Positions 15,670 through 23,950 of a stretch of 53,069 nucleotides of DNA are shown here, in pieces (the first letter of the stretch is position 1; the number at the start of each line of letters is the position of its first letter). The notes beneath the pieces are model-generated. The model did no database searches. It saw only the letters and a list, made by a program, of their open reading frames with translations, and was not told the DNA's origin. The stretch is from positions 1 through 53,069 of IMG/VR virus record IMGVR_UViG_3300033145_002955; one strand, 5' to 3'. The DNA comes from a virus. The position numbers were made by a program, and so were the translations under genes.

Positions 15670-16422
15670 TCATGCTTCTCCCATTTCACCCGTCATGACT
15701 GGGACCTGTGGTAGTTGATTCCCGAATCTCGTGTCGATGAAATTGAACAGCCTCTTCTGTTTCATGACAAATTGCCCGGTCATGCTTGTGTCTCTATAAA
15801 TTTGTGTGATGGCTCCGTGAAAGCCAAACAATTCGGTGGCATCATATTCGGGGGAAGCCCCAAATAGCAGGTCATTGAAAACATCCACCTTTGTTCTCGG
15901 AATGACCTTCTCGGCAAGGGCTTCGTATGAGAGGCTTTTTGTATCGTTTACGGACAATTTCACGGAATGCAGTTGTTCATGCCAATCAGTATATCTTTCG
16001 GTCATGGGGATGATTGTGGTGATTCCCCGTTTGACTATCTCGATAAGTTCTTCTTCATCGAGATTTTTCGTATGCCTTCGAAACTCAACAAAATCCCCGA
16101 CCATCATTAGGTTTGAACATGCCCAGGCATGGGTGCCACCACAGATGCCGAAGGAAAAGTCCTTGTTGATTGAGTTTCTCCAAATGATTGTTTGGTCGAC
16201 TTCGCCTTGTTTGGAAATCACATAAACTCCGTATGCCTTTTTTCCATCAACCGACATGGAATATTCCTTGTGATGAACCGGGACAGAAATTTCCTGGAGC
16301 GTTTTCAGCACCGTTTGCACACACATTTTATGTGCTATAGGATGCCACGTTTCGGTCCATTGAGGCATCGGGACGGACATCACTTCGTCTTCCGGCACTC
16401 TGATTTTTTCGATTTTCGGCAT
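15670..16422 (-). CDS. DUF932-like protein
   Basis: This is a 250-residue protein. The central segment (TIIWRNSINKDFSFGICGG, HAWACSNLMMVGDFVEFRR) is typical of the DUF932 / phage-plasmid TIGR03299 family, common in phages and plasmids but without an established function. It starts after AAAAAGGAGGACAAA and its stop abuts the primase start, so the two are probably translated together. A role in replication is only suggested by context. Confidence 0.75.
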   Translation of the reverse strand: MPKIEKIRVPEDEVMSVPMPQWTETWHPIAHKMCVQTVLKTLQEISVPVHHKEYSMSVDGKKAYGVYVISKQGEVDQTIIWRNSINKDFSFGICGGTHAWACSNLMMVGDFVEFRRHTKNLDEEELIEIVKRGITTIIPMTERYTDWHEQLHSVKLSVNDTKSLSYEALAEKVIPRTKVDVFNDLLFGASPEYDATELFGFHGAITQIYRDTSMTGQFVMKQKRLFNFIDTRFGNQLPQVPVMTGEMGEA

Positions 16423-16440
16423 TTTGTCCTCCTTTTTGGG

Positions 16441-16641
16441 TTACACTTTTGCTTGAAATTTGCCGATTTTAACGTAGGCGATTTTGTCGGCTCCTGTGAA
16501 TCCGTGCTTTTTGTTTAGCTTTTGAGCTTTGCTTGTTGCTGCTTGCAACATACTTTTGATGTTTCTTTGGAATGGGCAAAAGAACCAAAATTTGAAGGAC
16601 CCATCCCGTCTGTAAGCATATATTTTCTTTGTTTTTGTCAT
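16441..16641 (-). CDS. Small basic protein, unknown function
   Basis: This is a 66-residue, Lys-rich protein (KKIYAYRRDGSFKFWFFCP; KAQKLNKKHGF). It lies 18 bases upstream of the DUF932-like gene and follows GGGAAGTG. High basic content suggests nucleic acid binding. No family is recognised. Confidence 0.55.
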   Translation of the reverse strand: MTKTKKIYAYRRDGSFKFWFFCPFQRNIKSMLQAATSKAQKLNKKHGFTGADKIAYVKIGKFQAKV

Positions 16642-16645
16642 TTCA

Positions 16646-16682
16646 CTTCCCTCTATTTATATTATACTTAATTTTATCAAAC
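16646..16682 (-). promoter_or_regulatory. Possible internal promoter
   Basis: On the minus strand the 46-base gap contains TTGATA, then ATTAAG and TATAAT-ATAAATAG shortly before the start at 16641. Spacing between the TTGATA and TATAAT boxes is too short for a standard sigma-70 pair, but it resembles the TTGACA..ATTAA..TATAAT order of the 12.6-kb and 14.6-kb promoters. It would raise expression of 16441-14749. Confidence 0.4.
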
Positions 16683-16687
16683 CTGTA

Positions 16688-18223
16688 TCATCGTTTCCTT
16701 TTCGTGTTCAAGTAATCGAGCACGGAGTCTATTTGTGATGCCTTGTTTTTCAGTGCTTTGTACAGCACTTCATCAATGGTGCCTTTCATCACGATGTCTA
16801 TGTAGATACAAGGCAATTTTTGTCCCGCTCTGTGAATTCTCCCTTCTGCCTGCTCCCGCAAAATTGCACCGATATATGAGTTGCTGTAAAAAATCACGTA
16901 ATTAGCCTCTTGCAAATTCATTCCCTCTCCACAGGACCTTGGATGGGCAATCAAAACACACATCCCATGATGTTCCTTGAATCCCGTTATTTGGGAGGTT
17001 TTGTCTTTCACTGTTCCATTCACAACAAATGTTGTCAGTCCGATGTCTTTACAGCACGAATTTATCATGGTTGCTTCATGAACATAGCAGTGGTAAATAA
17101 TCGTTTTCCTTTCGATTTGGGACAACACATTTTTCAGTTCTTCAAGCTTCGGATTGTTTTTTACTTCGAAAATTCTCCCTCCGTTGATAATCATTGCCCC
17201 ACCTGTGATTTGTATCAGCTTTTGCGTGTGGAGCTCAACGTTAGCAATTGACAATTCATGCTTGAATAAATCAGTCTCAAAATTATCGAGCAATCTTCGT
17301 TGTTCCTCGGTAGGTTCAACATATCTCGTCTCATATATTTTAGCAGGGAGGTCCAAACAATCCTCCCTTCTGAATGTGATGATATGTTTTTTAGCACTCT
17401 CAAGAAGCAGGCTCCTTGACGTCCGGTCAGGCTTCGGAAATCTCTGCTTGTATTGATGTATTGTCATTCCTCCGTGATGATATGACAAATGCTTTGATAA
17501 ATGACTGTAAAGGCTCCCGCAAATGCTACAGACCCTTTTCGGTTTCCAATCATATTCCCATGGTTCTTTCCAAAAAAAGTGCTTCATAAAATAATAATGG
17601 CTTGTTCCAAACGTTTTCCCGCCGTCTAAAACAAGGAATTGCCCAAAAATGTCTTCCACGTGTTTCGCAATCGGGGTCCCGGTCATCAAGATGGTGTATT
17701 TGCTTCTCGATGCCAGTTGATGAGCAATTTTCGTTTGGAGCGAGGATGGGTTTTTCAAGTGATGACTTTCATCACAAATGACCGCTTCAAAAGCGTATTG
17801 ACGTAGCTTTTTTTCGTCTATCAAGAATTTTCCATTTACTTTATTTCCCCCGATTAATTTCAGTCCTTCATAATTTATCAACAAAAGTTCCGCATTTGCA
17901 TTTAGCATCTTTTCGATTCTTGATTTTTGGGGACCTGATAATGTTGCAAACGTGAAATCGGTTGCCTTTTGAATTTCCTCACTCCACGTCTGAAGCAGGG
18001 AATTCGGGCAAATGATAAGTGCATTTTGGACTCCCCAGCATTTGAGCAAATATAATGCTGTGATTGTTTTTCCGAGACCTATCTCATGATATAACATGAC
18101 ACGTCTTTTCCCGGTGAGAATGACGTGTGCCAGCGTGTACAGTTGATGGAAATAGGGCTTTATTTTGAAGCCACAACCATCAAACAATTGGAGCAGCTCA
18201 TTGTATGTGAGTTTTATGTTCAT
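16688..18223 (-). CDS. SNF2-type DNA helicase/translocase with inserted MucR/Ros-like zinc finger
   Basis: This is a 511-residue superfamily 2 protein. Walker A is GLGKT (49-53), the DExH box is DESHH (151-155), motif III is TGTP (181-184), and the C-terminal lobe has EAQGRIHRAGQ-type motif VI (EQAEGRIHRAGQK). Between the lobes, residues about 230-265 form a finger with Cys232, Cys235, His245 and His249/250 followed by GMTIHQYKQRFP, as in MucR/Ros regulators. It probably moves along or remodels DNA in replication or repair; the finger may guide binding. It starts right after the phosphoribosyltransferase stop. Confidence 0.9.
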   Translation of the reverse strand: MNIKLTYNELLQLFDGCGFKIKPYFHQLYTLAHVILTGKRRVMLYHEIGLGKTITALYLLKCWGVQNALIICPNSLLQTWSEEIQKATDFTFATLSGPQKSRIEKMLNANAELLLINYEGLKLIGGNKVNGKFLIDEKKLRQYAFEAVICDESHHLKNPSSLQTKIAHQLASRSKYTILMTGTPIAKHVEDIFGQFLVLDGGKTFGTSHYYFMKHFFWKEPWEYDWKPKRVCSICGSLYSHLSKHLSYHHGGMTIHQYKQRFPKPDRTSRSLLLESAKKHIITFRREDCLDLPAKIYETRYVEPTEEQRRLLDNFETDLFKHELSIANVELHTQKLIQITGGAMIINGGRIFEVKNNPKLEELKNVLSQIERKTIIYHCYVHEATMINSCCKDIGLTTFVVNGTVKDKTSQITGFKEHHGMCVLIAHPRSCGEGMNLQEANYVIFYSNSYIGAILREQAEGRIHRAGQKLPCIYIDIVMKGTIDEVLYKALKNKASQIDSVLDYLNTKRKR

Positions 18224-18724
18224 TCAGCAATAAATCCCGAGAAGGTTCCGTTTTTTCTCATTGACATCCATCCCAAATCCGAAAACGAATTTGTCTTCTA
18301 TAACAAAACACGAATAATCCGGCTGAATATCGTGCTCTCTTCTTGATGGTTTGTCAAGAAGGGTGAATATTTTTAGCATATTAGGTTGAGCGTTCATTAT
18401 CCTTTCAGTGATTTTTTTGATGGTAAATCCGGTGTCGATGATGTCATCTATCAGCAGGATGTTCTTTTTGTAAAGGTCCTTCTTTTGTGGGAACAATGTG
18501 AATGAAATAACCCCGGATGATTCCGTTCCGCTGTAACTTCTCGCTTGTGCAAACAAGACCTCCGTGTTCTCATGCAGGAATGGGAGCAATATCGTTGCTA
18601 TCATGAACCCGCCTTTTAATGTTACCAGTGCTGTAATATCGTCATCAGGCATCTCATCACGAATTTTCTCTGCTTGTTCCTTGATTTTGTCAACTATCTT
18701 TGGGAATGCAATCATTTCCTTCAT
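18224..18724 (-). CDS. hpt: Hypoxanthine/guanine phosphoribosyltransferase-like
   Basis: This is a 166-residue type I phosphoribosyltransferase. The PRPP loop is ILLIDDIIDTGFTIKK, an LKGGFM loop precedes it, and the end (LLDKPSRREHDIQPDY, FVFGFGMD, EKKRNL) is that of HGPRT proteins. It would convert a purine base such as guanine plus PRPP to the nucleotide. It is the last gene of the deazaguanine cassette, 14 bases from the ParB-like gene, so it may recycle guanine released by the DpdA-like enzyme or act on a deazaguanine base. ATG 18724 has GGAGG; the longer frame is rejected. Confidence 0.85.
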   Translation of the reverse strand: MKEMIAFPKIVDKIKEQAEKIRDEMPDDDITALVTLKGGFMIATILLPFLHENTEVLFAQARSYSGTESSGVISFTLFPQKKDLYKKNILLIDDIIDTGFTIKKITERIMNAQPNMLKIFTLLDKPSRREHDIQPDYSCFVIEDKFVFGFGMDVNEKKRNLLGIYC

Positions 18725-18738
18725 TTTTATCCTCCAAA

Positions 18739-19263
18739 TCAAAACATCGTTTTTCCGGTGATTTCTTCAATGTAAGCTTTCCAATCGAAATCGACCAGCT
18801 TCAGTAAATACTGTATTGCCTCTTTGTCTTCAGGGCTTAATGATGCTATCAAGTTTATGGACATGGTGTTGACGCTTGTTTGCAATGCTTTGGCATATTC
18901 GATGGCATCGATTTCAGCGTAGTTGTTATTCAGGTTTCGGGAAAGTATGATTGCAACATCGTTTGAGACATCATAAACGAGACATTTGAAAGTTTCAATG
19001 CCCATTTTGCAGGCAATATTGAAACGCTTGACACCGTCGATGATTGTGAACATGTCGCCTTGTGGGACGACCGAGAGAATGCCGGTACCGAATTTCCGTA
19101 TTGAGTTGCTCAATTTTGCTTGTTCCACATTTGACTTGAAGCGTTTGAAATACCAATCGGGAACCTTCAATTTGTCCCGGGATACTTCGATAATCACGCC
19201 GGTGAGAATTTCATTCTCACTCTTGCTGTTGATGCTGTTTTTTGTTTGTTTAATCTTCCTCAT
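18739..19263 (-). CDS. ParB/sulfiredoxin-fold protein
   Basis: This is a 174-residue protein. The order VPDWYFKRF, LSNSIRKFGTGILSVV, FTIIDGVKRFNIACKMG and ECLVYDV-like FKCLVYDVSNDVA is that of ParB N-terminal domains (the ligand-binding GxxR becomes GVKR). It overlaps the DpdA-like gene by 14 bases. In the bacterial Dpd pathway a partner protein, DpdB, is needed with DpdA for base insertion and I recall it as ParB-fold; this may be its equivalent. That is inference. ATG 19263 has GAGGAG upstream. Confidence 0.75.
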   Translation of the reverse strand: MRKIKQTKNSINSKSENEILTGVIIEVSRDKLKVPDWYFKRFKSNVEQAKLSNSIRKFGTGILSVVPQGDMFTIIDGVKRFNIACKMGIETFKCLVYDVSNDVAIILSRNLNNNYAEIDAIEYAKALQTSVNTMSINLIASLSPEDKEAIQYLLKLVDFDWKAYIEEITGKTMF

Positions 19264-20059
19264 AATACACTCCTCTCTCTTGCCAAACTTTCGTGATGAG
19301 CTCTTCATAATCTAACCAGGTGTTAATGTTGTGAATGATTCTTTTCTTGTAACGTTTTTCCACATTTGGAATGTCAATCAAATTGCTGAATTTCAGTGGC
19401 AAAAAGGGAATTTTTCGCATGAAAGTATACTGAATGTTCCCCATTGAAATCACAGCGGGGGTGTTGAAAGCGCTTCGTTTTGCCCATGTTGTATTATCAA
19501 CGCTGTAAAATGGGAACAGATTCAATAATTCTGTATCAGAACCGCCAAAAAAGTGTAGTTTTGCTTTGGATTTCATCGCTATTGAAAAGCATCTTGCCAA
19601 AAATTTTGACACCATCTTTGTTCTCAATCTCAATGATATGACTCCTCCGATAGCGACATAATCATACCTTTCGACCAGGTATTCAAGATATTTCCAATCC
19701 TCCCCATAATGGAATGTAGCAAGGGGTGTAAGCCCGGCTGCTTCCATACATTCCTGATTTTTTGCTGTTGCTTCTGCATCTCCTATAACGTCAAGGTTTG
19801 CATAGAGTTGAATAGATTGTGAATAGTTTTTGATGAAATCAATGTAGTCATCAAGATTGATTTTTTTGCCTTTGGTATGTGCCGTAAATGCCCCGCTATC
19901 AAGAAGGATTTTTGTGTTTTCAGACTCAAATAATGGTCTGTATTTTTCAGGGTTGTTTTTGATGTAGTAGTAACTCATCAGCAAGTTCATTTTTCTTTTC
20001 GAGGCAACGAATCCGATTTGTTCATTGTATGCCTCCGCACCTGCAAGATAAATCTTCAT
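19250..20059 (-). CDS. dpdA: DpdA-like DNA transglycosylase
   Basis: This is a 269-residue protein of the tRNA-guanine-transglycosylase fold family used on phage DNA. Key signatures are LLDSGAFTAHTKGKKINLDD (candidate catalytic Asp54), YANLDVIGD (Asp90), FHYGEDWKYLE and YVAIGGVI. Unlike tRNA enzymes it lacks the C-terminal CxCxxC zinc site. It would exchange guanine in DNA for preQ0. It is embedded among all preQ0 synthesis genes and overlaps FolE by four bases (ATGA). Confidence 0.88.
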   Translation of the reverse strand: MKIYLAGAEAYNEQIGFVASKRKMNLLMSYYYIKNNPEKYRPLFESENTKILLDSGAFTAHTKGKKINLDDYIDFIKNYSQSIQLYANLDVIGDAEATAKNQECMEAAGLTPLATFHYGEDWKYLEYLVERYDYVAIGGVISLRLRTKMVSKFLARCFSIAMKSKAKLHFFGGSDTELLNLFPFYSVDNTTWAKRSAFNTPAVISMGNIQYTFMRKIPFLPLKFSNLIDIPNVEKRYKKRIIHNINTWLDYEELITKVWQERGVYYEED

Positions 20060-20634
20060 TTCTTTCCTCTCAATGACATAAATTCTGTTCTTGGCTCCTG
20101 CTCTTGAAACACTCCCCGGATTGCAGAGGTCACCATTTTCGAATGCTGTTTTTCCACACCTCTTGCCACCATACAGAGATGAGTAGCTTCGACAACAACC
20201 ATGACACCCAATGGCTGCAGTGCATTTTCAAAAGCATCCGCTATTTGTGCTGTCATTCTTTCCTGAATTTGGAGGCGCCTACTGAACACTTCAATCAATC
20301 GGGCAATCTTTGAAACACCTACCACCTTTTTGTTTGGAATATATGCGAAATCAACGTGCCCATAAAATGGTAGCAGATGATGTTCACAAGTGCTGTAAAA
20401 CTCGATGTCCTTCAAAACAATCATTTCATCACATGCACCATCTTCAAAGACAGCGCTTAAAACGTCATTAGGGTCTTGTTCATAACCGCCAAACAGCCTT
20501 TCATAAGCCTTTGCAACCCTGTATGGAGTCTCCCGCAAACCTTCTCTTAATGGGTTGTCACCTATCGCTTCGATGATGTCAGTGATGGCTTTACTAATTG
20601 TTCGCCTTTTCATTTGAATATTTAGAGTCTCCAT
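20056..20634 (-). CDS. folE: GTP cyclohydrolase I
   Basis: This is a 192-residue protein that makes 7,8-dihydroneopterin triphosphate from GTP, the first step of preQ0 synthesis. All family motifs are present: GDNPLREGLRETPYRVAKAY, the zinc site Cys83 and His86 in CEHHLLPF, GVSKIARL, RLQIQERMTAQ and HLCMVARGV with the third zinc ligand. The start overlaps the QueC stop by one base (TGATG). Length is normal for the family. Confidence 0.97.
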   Translation of the reverse strand: METLNIQMKRRTISKAITDIIEAIGDNPLREGLRETPYRVAKAYERLFGGYEQDPNDVLSAVFEDGACDEMIVLKDIEFYSTCEHHLLPFYGHVDFAYIPNKKVVGVSKIARLIEVFSRRLQIQERMTAQIADAFENALQPLGVMVVVEATHLCMVARGVEKQHSKMVTSAIRGVFQEQEPRTEFMSLRGKK

Positions 20635-21311
20635 CAGTTATTTCCTTTCGCTTGAAACTCATCCCATCCTTTTTTCCTCAAAATGCAGGCAGGGCATTGC
20701 CCGCAACCCATTCCCCAGTCATTCATCTCCTGTACACCGTTATAACATGTCATCGACCGTTTCAAAACGATGTCTAAAACCCCTTCTCTTGCAGCCATCT
20801 CAAAAATGTCTGCTTTTGTTCGATTTATCAATGGAGTGATTATTGTTATATTCTGCTCGGAACCCGTGTTCAAAGCGTCTTCCATTTTGTGCATAAAATT
20901 CAAGCGACAATCGGGGTAACCGCTATAGTCAACTTGATTTGCTCCTATGACGACGGATAATGCTCCTACCTTTTGAGCATAAGCATGCCCAATGGTCAAA
21001 AAGAGGATATTTCTGTTCGGAACGAAAGAGGCTGGTAAATTTTTGTTGTCCGGATGATTTTCATTTACATTACCATCCGAGGAAACGAGAGCGGAGGTTA
21101 CCAGGTCAGGCAAAAATGAAATGTCAACGGTTCTCCAATCTATTCTCAACTCCCTTGCTATTTCCCGGGCAACATCCACCTCTACAGAGTGCCTTTGACC
21201 ATAAAAGAAGGTCAAAGCATAGACCTTTTCAAAGCGATTTTTTGCCCATGCAAGACAGACAGTTGAGTCCATTCCTCCCGAGAAAACGACAACTGTTTTT
21301 TCATGAACCAT
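20634..21311 (-). CDS. queC: 7-cyano-7-deazaguanine (preQ0) synthase
   Basis: This 225-residue protein converts 7-carboxy-7-deazaguanine to preQ0 with ATP and ammonia. The PP-loop VVVFSGGMDSTVCL and the C-terminal zinc cluster (CYNG...GCGQCPACILRKKG) are intact. No glutamine amidotransferase domain is fused, unlike Gat-QueC of some phages. ATG 21311 gives the usual QueC N-terminus; the longer frame to 21431 runs into QueE and is rejected. Confidence 0.97.
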   Translation of the reverse strand: MVHEKTVVVFSGGMDSTVCLAWAKNRFEKVYALTFFYGQRHSVEVDVAREIARELRIDWRTVDISFLPDLVTSALVSSDGNVNENHPDNKNLPASFVPNRNILFLTIGHAYAQKVGALSVVIGANQVDYSGYPDCRLNFMHKMEDALNTGSEQNITIITPLINRTKADIFEMAAREGVLDIVLKRSMTCYNGVQEMNDWGMGCGQCPACILRKKGWDEFQAKGNN

Positions 21312-21322
21312 TTTTCCAACCT

Positions 21323-21991
21323 CTATTTGATATTTAGAATTTTGTGGATTTGAAGCGACAGTTTCCACATCTTCGGATAGCATTCGATGTTCAACTCCGT
21401 TAGAACGGATGTCAGTTCTTTCGTTTTGCATTGCTGTTCCTCCATTGAAGCTTTTTTCACGTTAAAAAACATGCTGTTTGGTTGCAAATACAAATGGTCG
21501 AATCTTCTATAATCAATGCCTTTCGCCAAAAGTTGGTGCAATATATCAGAAGCACTTTCCCCGGACCAAATGACCTTTAATTCCTCTGCCTTCTTCACCT
21601 TCACAGGTTTATTTGTGTAAAGTTTCGGGGAAACGGTGACCCAATCGACATTTCTCCGTAATGTATCGGGAATTTCAATTGTGCCGTTTGTTTCGATATG
21701 AATTCTCCTCCTGTTTGACGATAGCAATTTCACCAAATCAACGTCTTCAGGTTCCTGTAACTGCAACATCGGCTCCCCGCCAGTGAGAATGATAGGGGCA
21801 TCCCGATGAAACAAGGGCAGGCTCCCGTAAATTTCGTCTCTCGACAACAAATAAAATGAGTCAAATTCGGTATCACAAAACCAGCATTTCATGTTGCACC
21901 CGGAAAACCGGATGAATGTGCAGGGGGTTCCTGTGAAAGCACCTTCTCCCTGTAGCGAAAAGAAAATTTCGTTGATTTTATACCTCTTCAT
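21323..21991 (-). CDS. queE: 7-carboxy-7-deazaguanine synthase
   Basis: This 222-residue radical SAM enzyme forms 7-carboxy-7-deazaguanine from 6-carboxytetrahydropterin. It has EIFFSLQGEGAFTGTPCTFIRFSGCN, the CX3CX2C iron-sulfur motif (CNMKCWFCDTEF), the LTGGEPMLQ motif and IHIETNGT. ATG 21991 has GGAG six bases upstream; an earlier ATG is too close to its Shine-Dalgarno. It overlaps QueD by 14 bases. Confidence 0.96.
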   Translation of the reverse strand: MKRYKINEIFFSLQGEGAFTGTPCTFIRFSGCNMKCWFCDTEFDSFYLLSRDEIYGSLPLFHRDAPIILTGGEPMLQLQEPEDVDLVKLLSSNRRRIHIETNGTIEIPDTLRRNVDWVTVSPKLYTNKPVKVKKAEELKVIWSGESASDILHQLLAKGIDYRRFDHLYLQPNSMFFNVKKASMEEQQCKTKELTSVLTELNIECYPKMWKLSLQIHKILNIK

Positions 21992-22340
21992 AGATTGCTC
22001 CATTTCCTTCTGACTCTTCAACAAAGACCTTGTAACATTTTGGGGAATGTTTTTTGTTTTCAATAGCAGCATTTATTCTACGTAATATAATAAATGCTAT
22101 TCGTTCCGCAGTTGGATTTTCCCCGAGTGTGTCATTCAGGTGACTATGGTCAAGCCAGTCTGTAATTAATGTCTTCAGCATGGAAAAATCAACTACCATT
22201 CCATACTCATCTAATCCTTCTGCTTTACAACATATTGTTATCCTCCAATTATGTCCGTGAATGTTATTACATCTGGATGGATATGGAAGATTCAAACGAT
22301 GACTCCCTGCTATCGTCAGTGTTTTTGTTATAATGTACAT
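21978..22340 (-). CDS. queD: 6-carboxytetrahydropterin synthase
   Basis: This 120-residue PTPS-family protein turns dihydroneopterin triphosphate into 6-carboxytetrahydropterin. Zinc ligands are the His in GSHRLN and the two in CNNIHGHNW; VVDFSMLKTLI, LDHSHLND and PTAERIA are the other family marks, and VFVEESEGNGAIYE ends the fold. GGAGG lies four bases before ATG 22340; ATG 22343 and 22364 are alternatives. It directly follows the DnaB-like gene. Confidence 0.95.
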   Translation of the reverse strand: MYIITKTLTIAGSHRLNLPYPSRCNNIHGHNWRITICCKAEGLDEYGMVVDFSMLKTLITDWLDHSHLNDTLGENPTAERIAFIILRRINAAIENKKHSPKCYKVFVEESEGNGAIYEEV

Positions 22341-22353
22341 CATTCCTCCTTTG

Positions 22354-23712
22354 TTAAATTTCATCCTTGTTAAACTTGTACCAATAGACGCAAAATTGTC
22401 CGATACTCAAATTTTGTCCTATGATGACCTTGTTTCCTTGCTTTCCGGTTCTGTTTGCGAAACATCCGAGAACTGCTTCCTCGTATTGCTTCAGTTGTGG
22501 GGTGGTGCCAACGAAAAATCCCTTGTCGATGTTTGCGAATTTTCTTTTATCTTCTGCTAAATGCCTCCCTTCTAATGAAGCGTCTTTTATCAACGTTTTC
22601 AAACCTTCATCGTTGATTTGGCTCATGGTGACCATACAGAGGTTTCTGTCGTCTGCTATTCGTTTCAGGTAAATGTAAACTTCATTGATGCTGTCTCTTG
22701 TTTGTTTGGTTCTGTCAAGTGGAGACATGATGTCCGCATAATCATTTATCACCACGTCTGCTTTGAAATTTTCGAAATTTTCTAAATAATCGATATACGT
22801 TTCAAGTTCTATCGGGGAGCACATTCCCATTGGATACTTTTGAACAATCAAACGACCACCATATTTGCCAACTTTTTTCCTGGCTTTCAGCACTTTCTTC
22901 TTGTCATACACACTTGGTCTGGTTACCACCTGCTTCATCACCTCCCCATTTTCAAGCCACCGCACCTCCACCTGATTTTGCTCCTTGTCAGCAACCAAAC
23001 CGCCAAACAGCATATCATAGCGAATCAGCGTATCCTGAAGACTGTTCTCATGTGAAACATGCAGAACATTCAAACCCTCAATAAGACATCTTTTCGCTAT
23101 GTAATGCCCTGCCCAGCTTTTTGTGCCCTTGTATGGACCGGCAATGACAATCAGGTCTCCCCGTTTTATCTTGACATATTTGTCAATCGGGGGAATTCCC
23201 AGCCTGAATAATCGTTCTTCTTCTTCATTTCTAAAGTTCAAATCATTGGCATTTACATAATCAACACCCGAATGTTTTTGCTGAATCCCGGCTTTCAAAG
23301 CATCCTGCATATATTTAGTTGCCTTGACATATTCACCTCTTTCCACGAGCTCCGCAAATTCGTAAGTTGCCTTTATCAGGGCTCGGCTTCTGATGAAATC
23401 ATTTAGCCGGGAAAGCACGTACTCTTTATTTGGGTGTAGGTTTTCAATATGTTGCAGGTATTTGGCGATTAATTCCCTTTTTTCTTGAGGTTTGTCTTTG
23501 ATATACTTGATTAATTCATCCTGCAAATGAATTCCGGGTGCCCTCCCAAATTCCAAAACAAATTTGACACAGATGGAATAAATTTCCGAAATGATTTCGT
23601 TTGAGAAGAATTCGGGGGGAATTTGATTTGCCACAATCCGGGCAAAATCGGTGTCAGTTGCTGTTAAATATACTACTGAATTTTGTAAATTCTCCGAAAT
23701 CTCATGTTTCAT
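22354..23712 (-). CDS. DnaB-like replicative helicase
   Basis: This is a 452-residue protein. An N-terminal helical domain (residues about 5-115, DnaB N-like) is followed by a RecA-fold motor: LGIPPIDKYVKIKRGDLIVIAGP, helicase motif 1a VLHVSHEN, Walker-B-like ADVVINDYADIM and MVTMSQIND. Walker A is the unusual GPYKGTKS, where the last Gly of GxxxxGK(S/T) is Thr. It would unwind the fork with the primase at 14749-15669. It is the first gene of the leftward unit, with GGAGG before ATG. Confidence 0.87.
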   Translation of the reverse strand: MKHEISENLQNSVVYLTATDTDFARIVANQIPPEFFSNEIISEIYSICVKFVLEFGRAPGIHLQDELIKYIKDKPQEKRELIAKYLQHIENLHPNKEYVLSRLNDFIRSRALIKATYEFAELVERGEYVKATKYMQDALKAGIQQKHSGVDYVNANDLNFRNEEEERLFRLGIPPIDKYVKIKRGDLIVIAGPYKGTKSWAGHYIAKRCLIEGLNVLHVSHENSLQDTLIRYDMLFGGLVADKEQNQVEVRWLENGEVMKQVVTRPSVYDKKKVLKARKKVGKYGGRLIVQKYPMGMCSPIELETYIDYLENFENFKADVVINDYADIMSPLDRTKQTRDSINEVYIYLKRIADDRNLCMVTMSQINDEGLKTLIKDASLEGRHLAEDKRKFANIDKGFFVGTTPQLKQYEEAVLGCFANRTGKQGNKVIIGQNLSIGQFCVYWYKFNKDEI

Positions 23713-23798
23713 CGTTGTCCTCCCTGCTTAATTATACTCAATTTTTCATAACCGGAAAATAGTCTAACTCGCCTATAATTATTAGTTTGTGAAAGGGG

Positions 23799-23820
23799 CG
23801 GGCATATTAAAATATGCCCG
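23799..23820. promoter_or_regulatory. 22-bp perfect palindrome, possible operator
   Basis: CGGGCATATT and its exact reverse complement are separated by AA. It lies midway between the two divergent early promoters and lacks a T-run on either side, so it fits a dimeric-regulator site better than a terminator. Confidence 0.6.
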
Positions 23821-23866
23821 ACTCCCGTAACACACAAAGTTCTTTTGTTAAATTTTGGGAAAAAGG

Positions 23867-23923
23867 TTCCCGGAATTTTGGTATAATTAGACAGGAGGAG
23901 GGAAGAGAAAAATTTCCCGGAAT
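23867..23923 (+). repeat. Two TTCCCGGAAT direct repeats around the early promoter
   Basis: TTCCCGGAAT occurs at 23867-23876 and 23914-23923, 47 bases apart, on both sides of the TGGTATAAT box of the rightward promoter. They may be binding sites for a regulator that controls early transcription. Confidence 0.5.
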
Positions 23924-23950
23924 GCACACATAACAAAGTTGGAGGTTGTC

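Larger units (their letters stand above)
23713..23950. promoter_or_regulatory. Divergent early control region
   Basis: This 238-base gap separates the leftward and rightward early units. Plus-strand promoter: extended -10 TGGTATAAT (23879-23887) with a poor -35, followed by GGAGG before ATG 23951. Minus-strand promoter: TATAAT (23736-23731) with a poor -35 (TTTTCC). Weak -35 boxes suggest activation by another factor. A palindrome at 23799-23820 and two TTCCCGGAAT direct repeats (23867, 23914) are possible operators. An origin here is possible but unproven. Confidence 0.75.
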
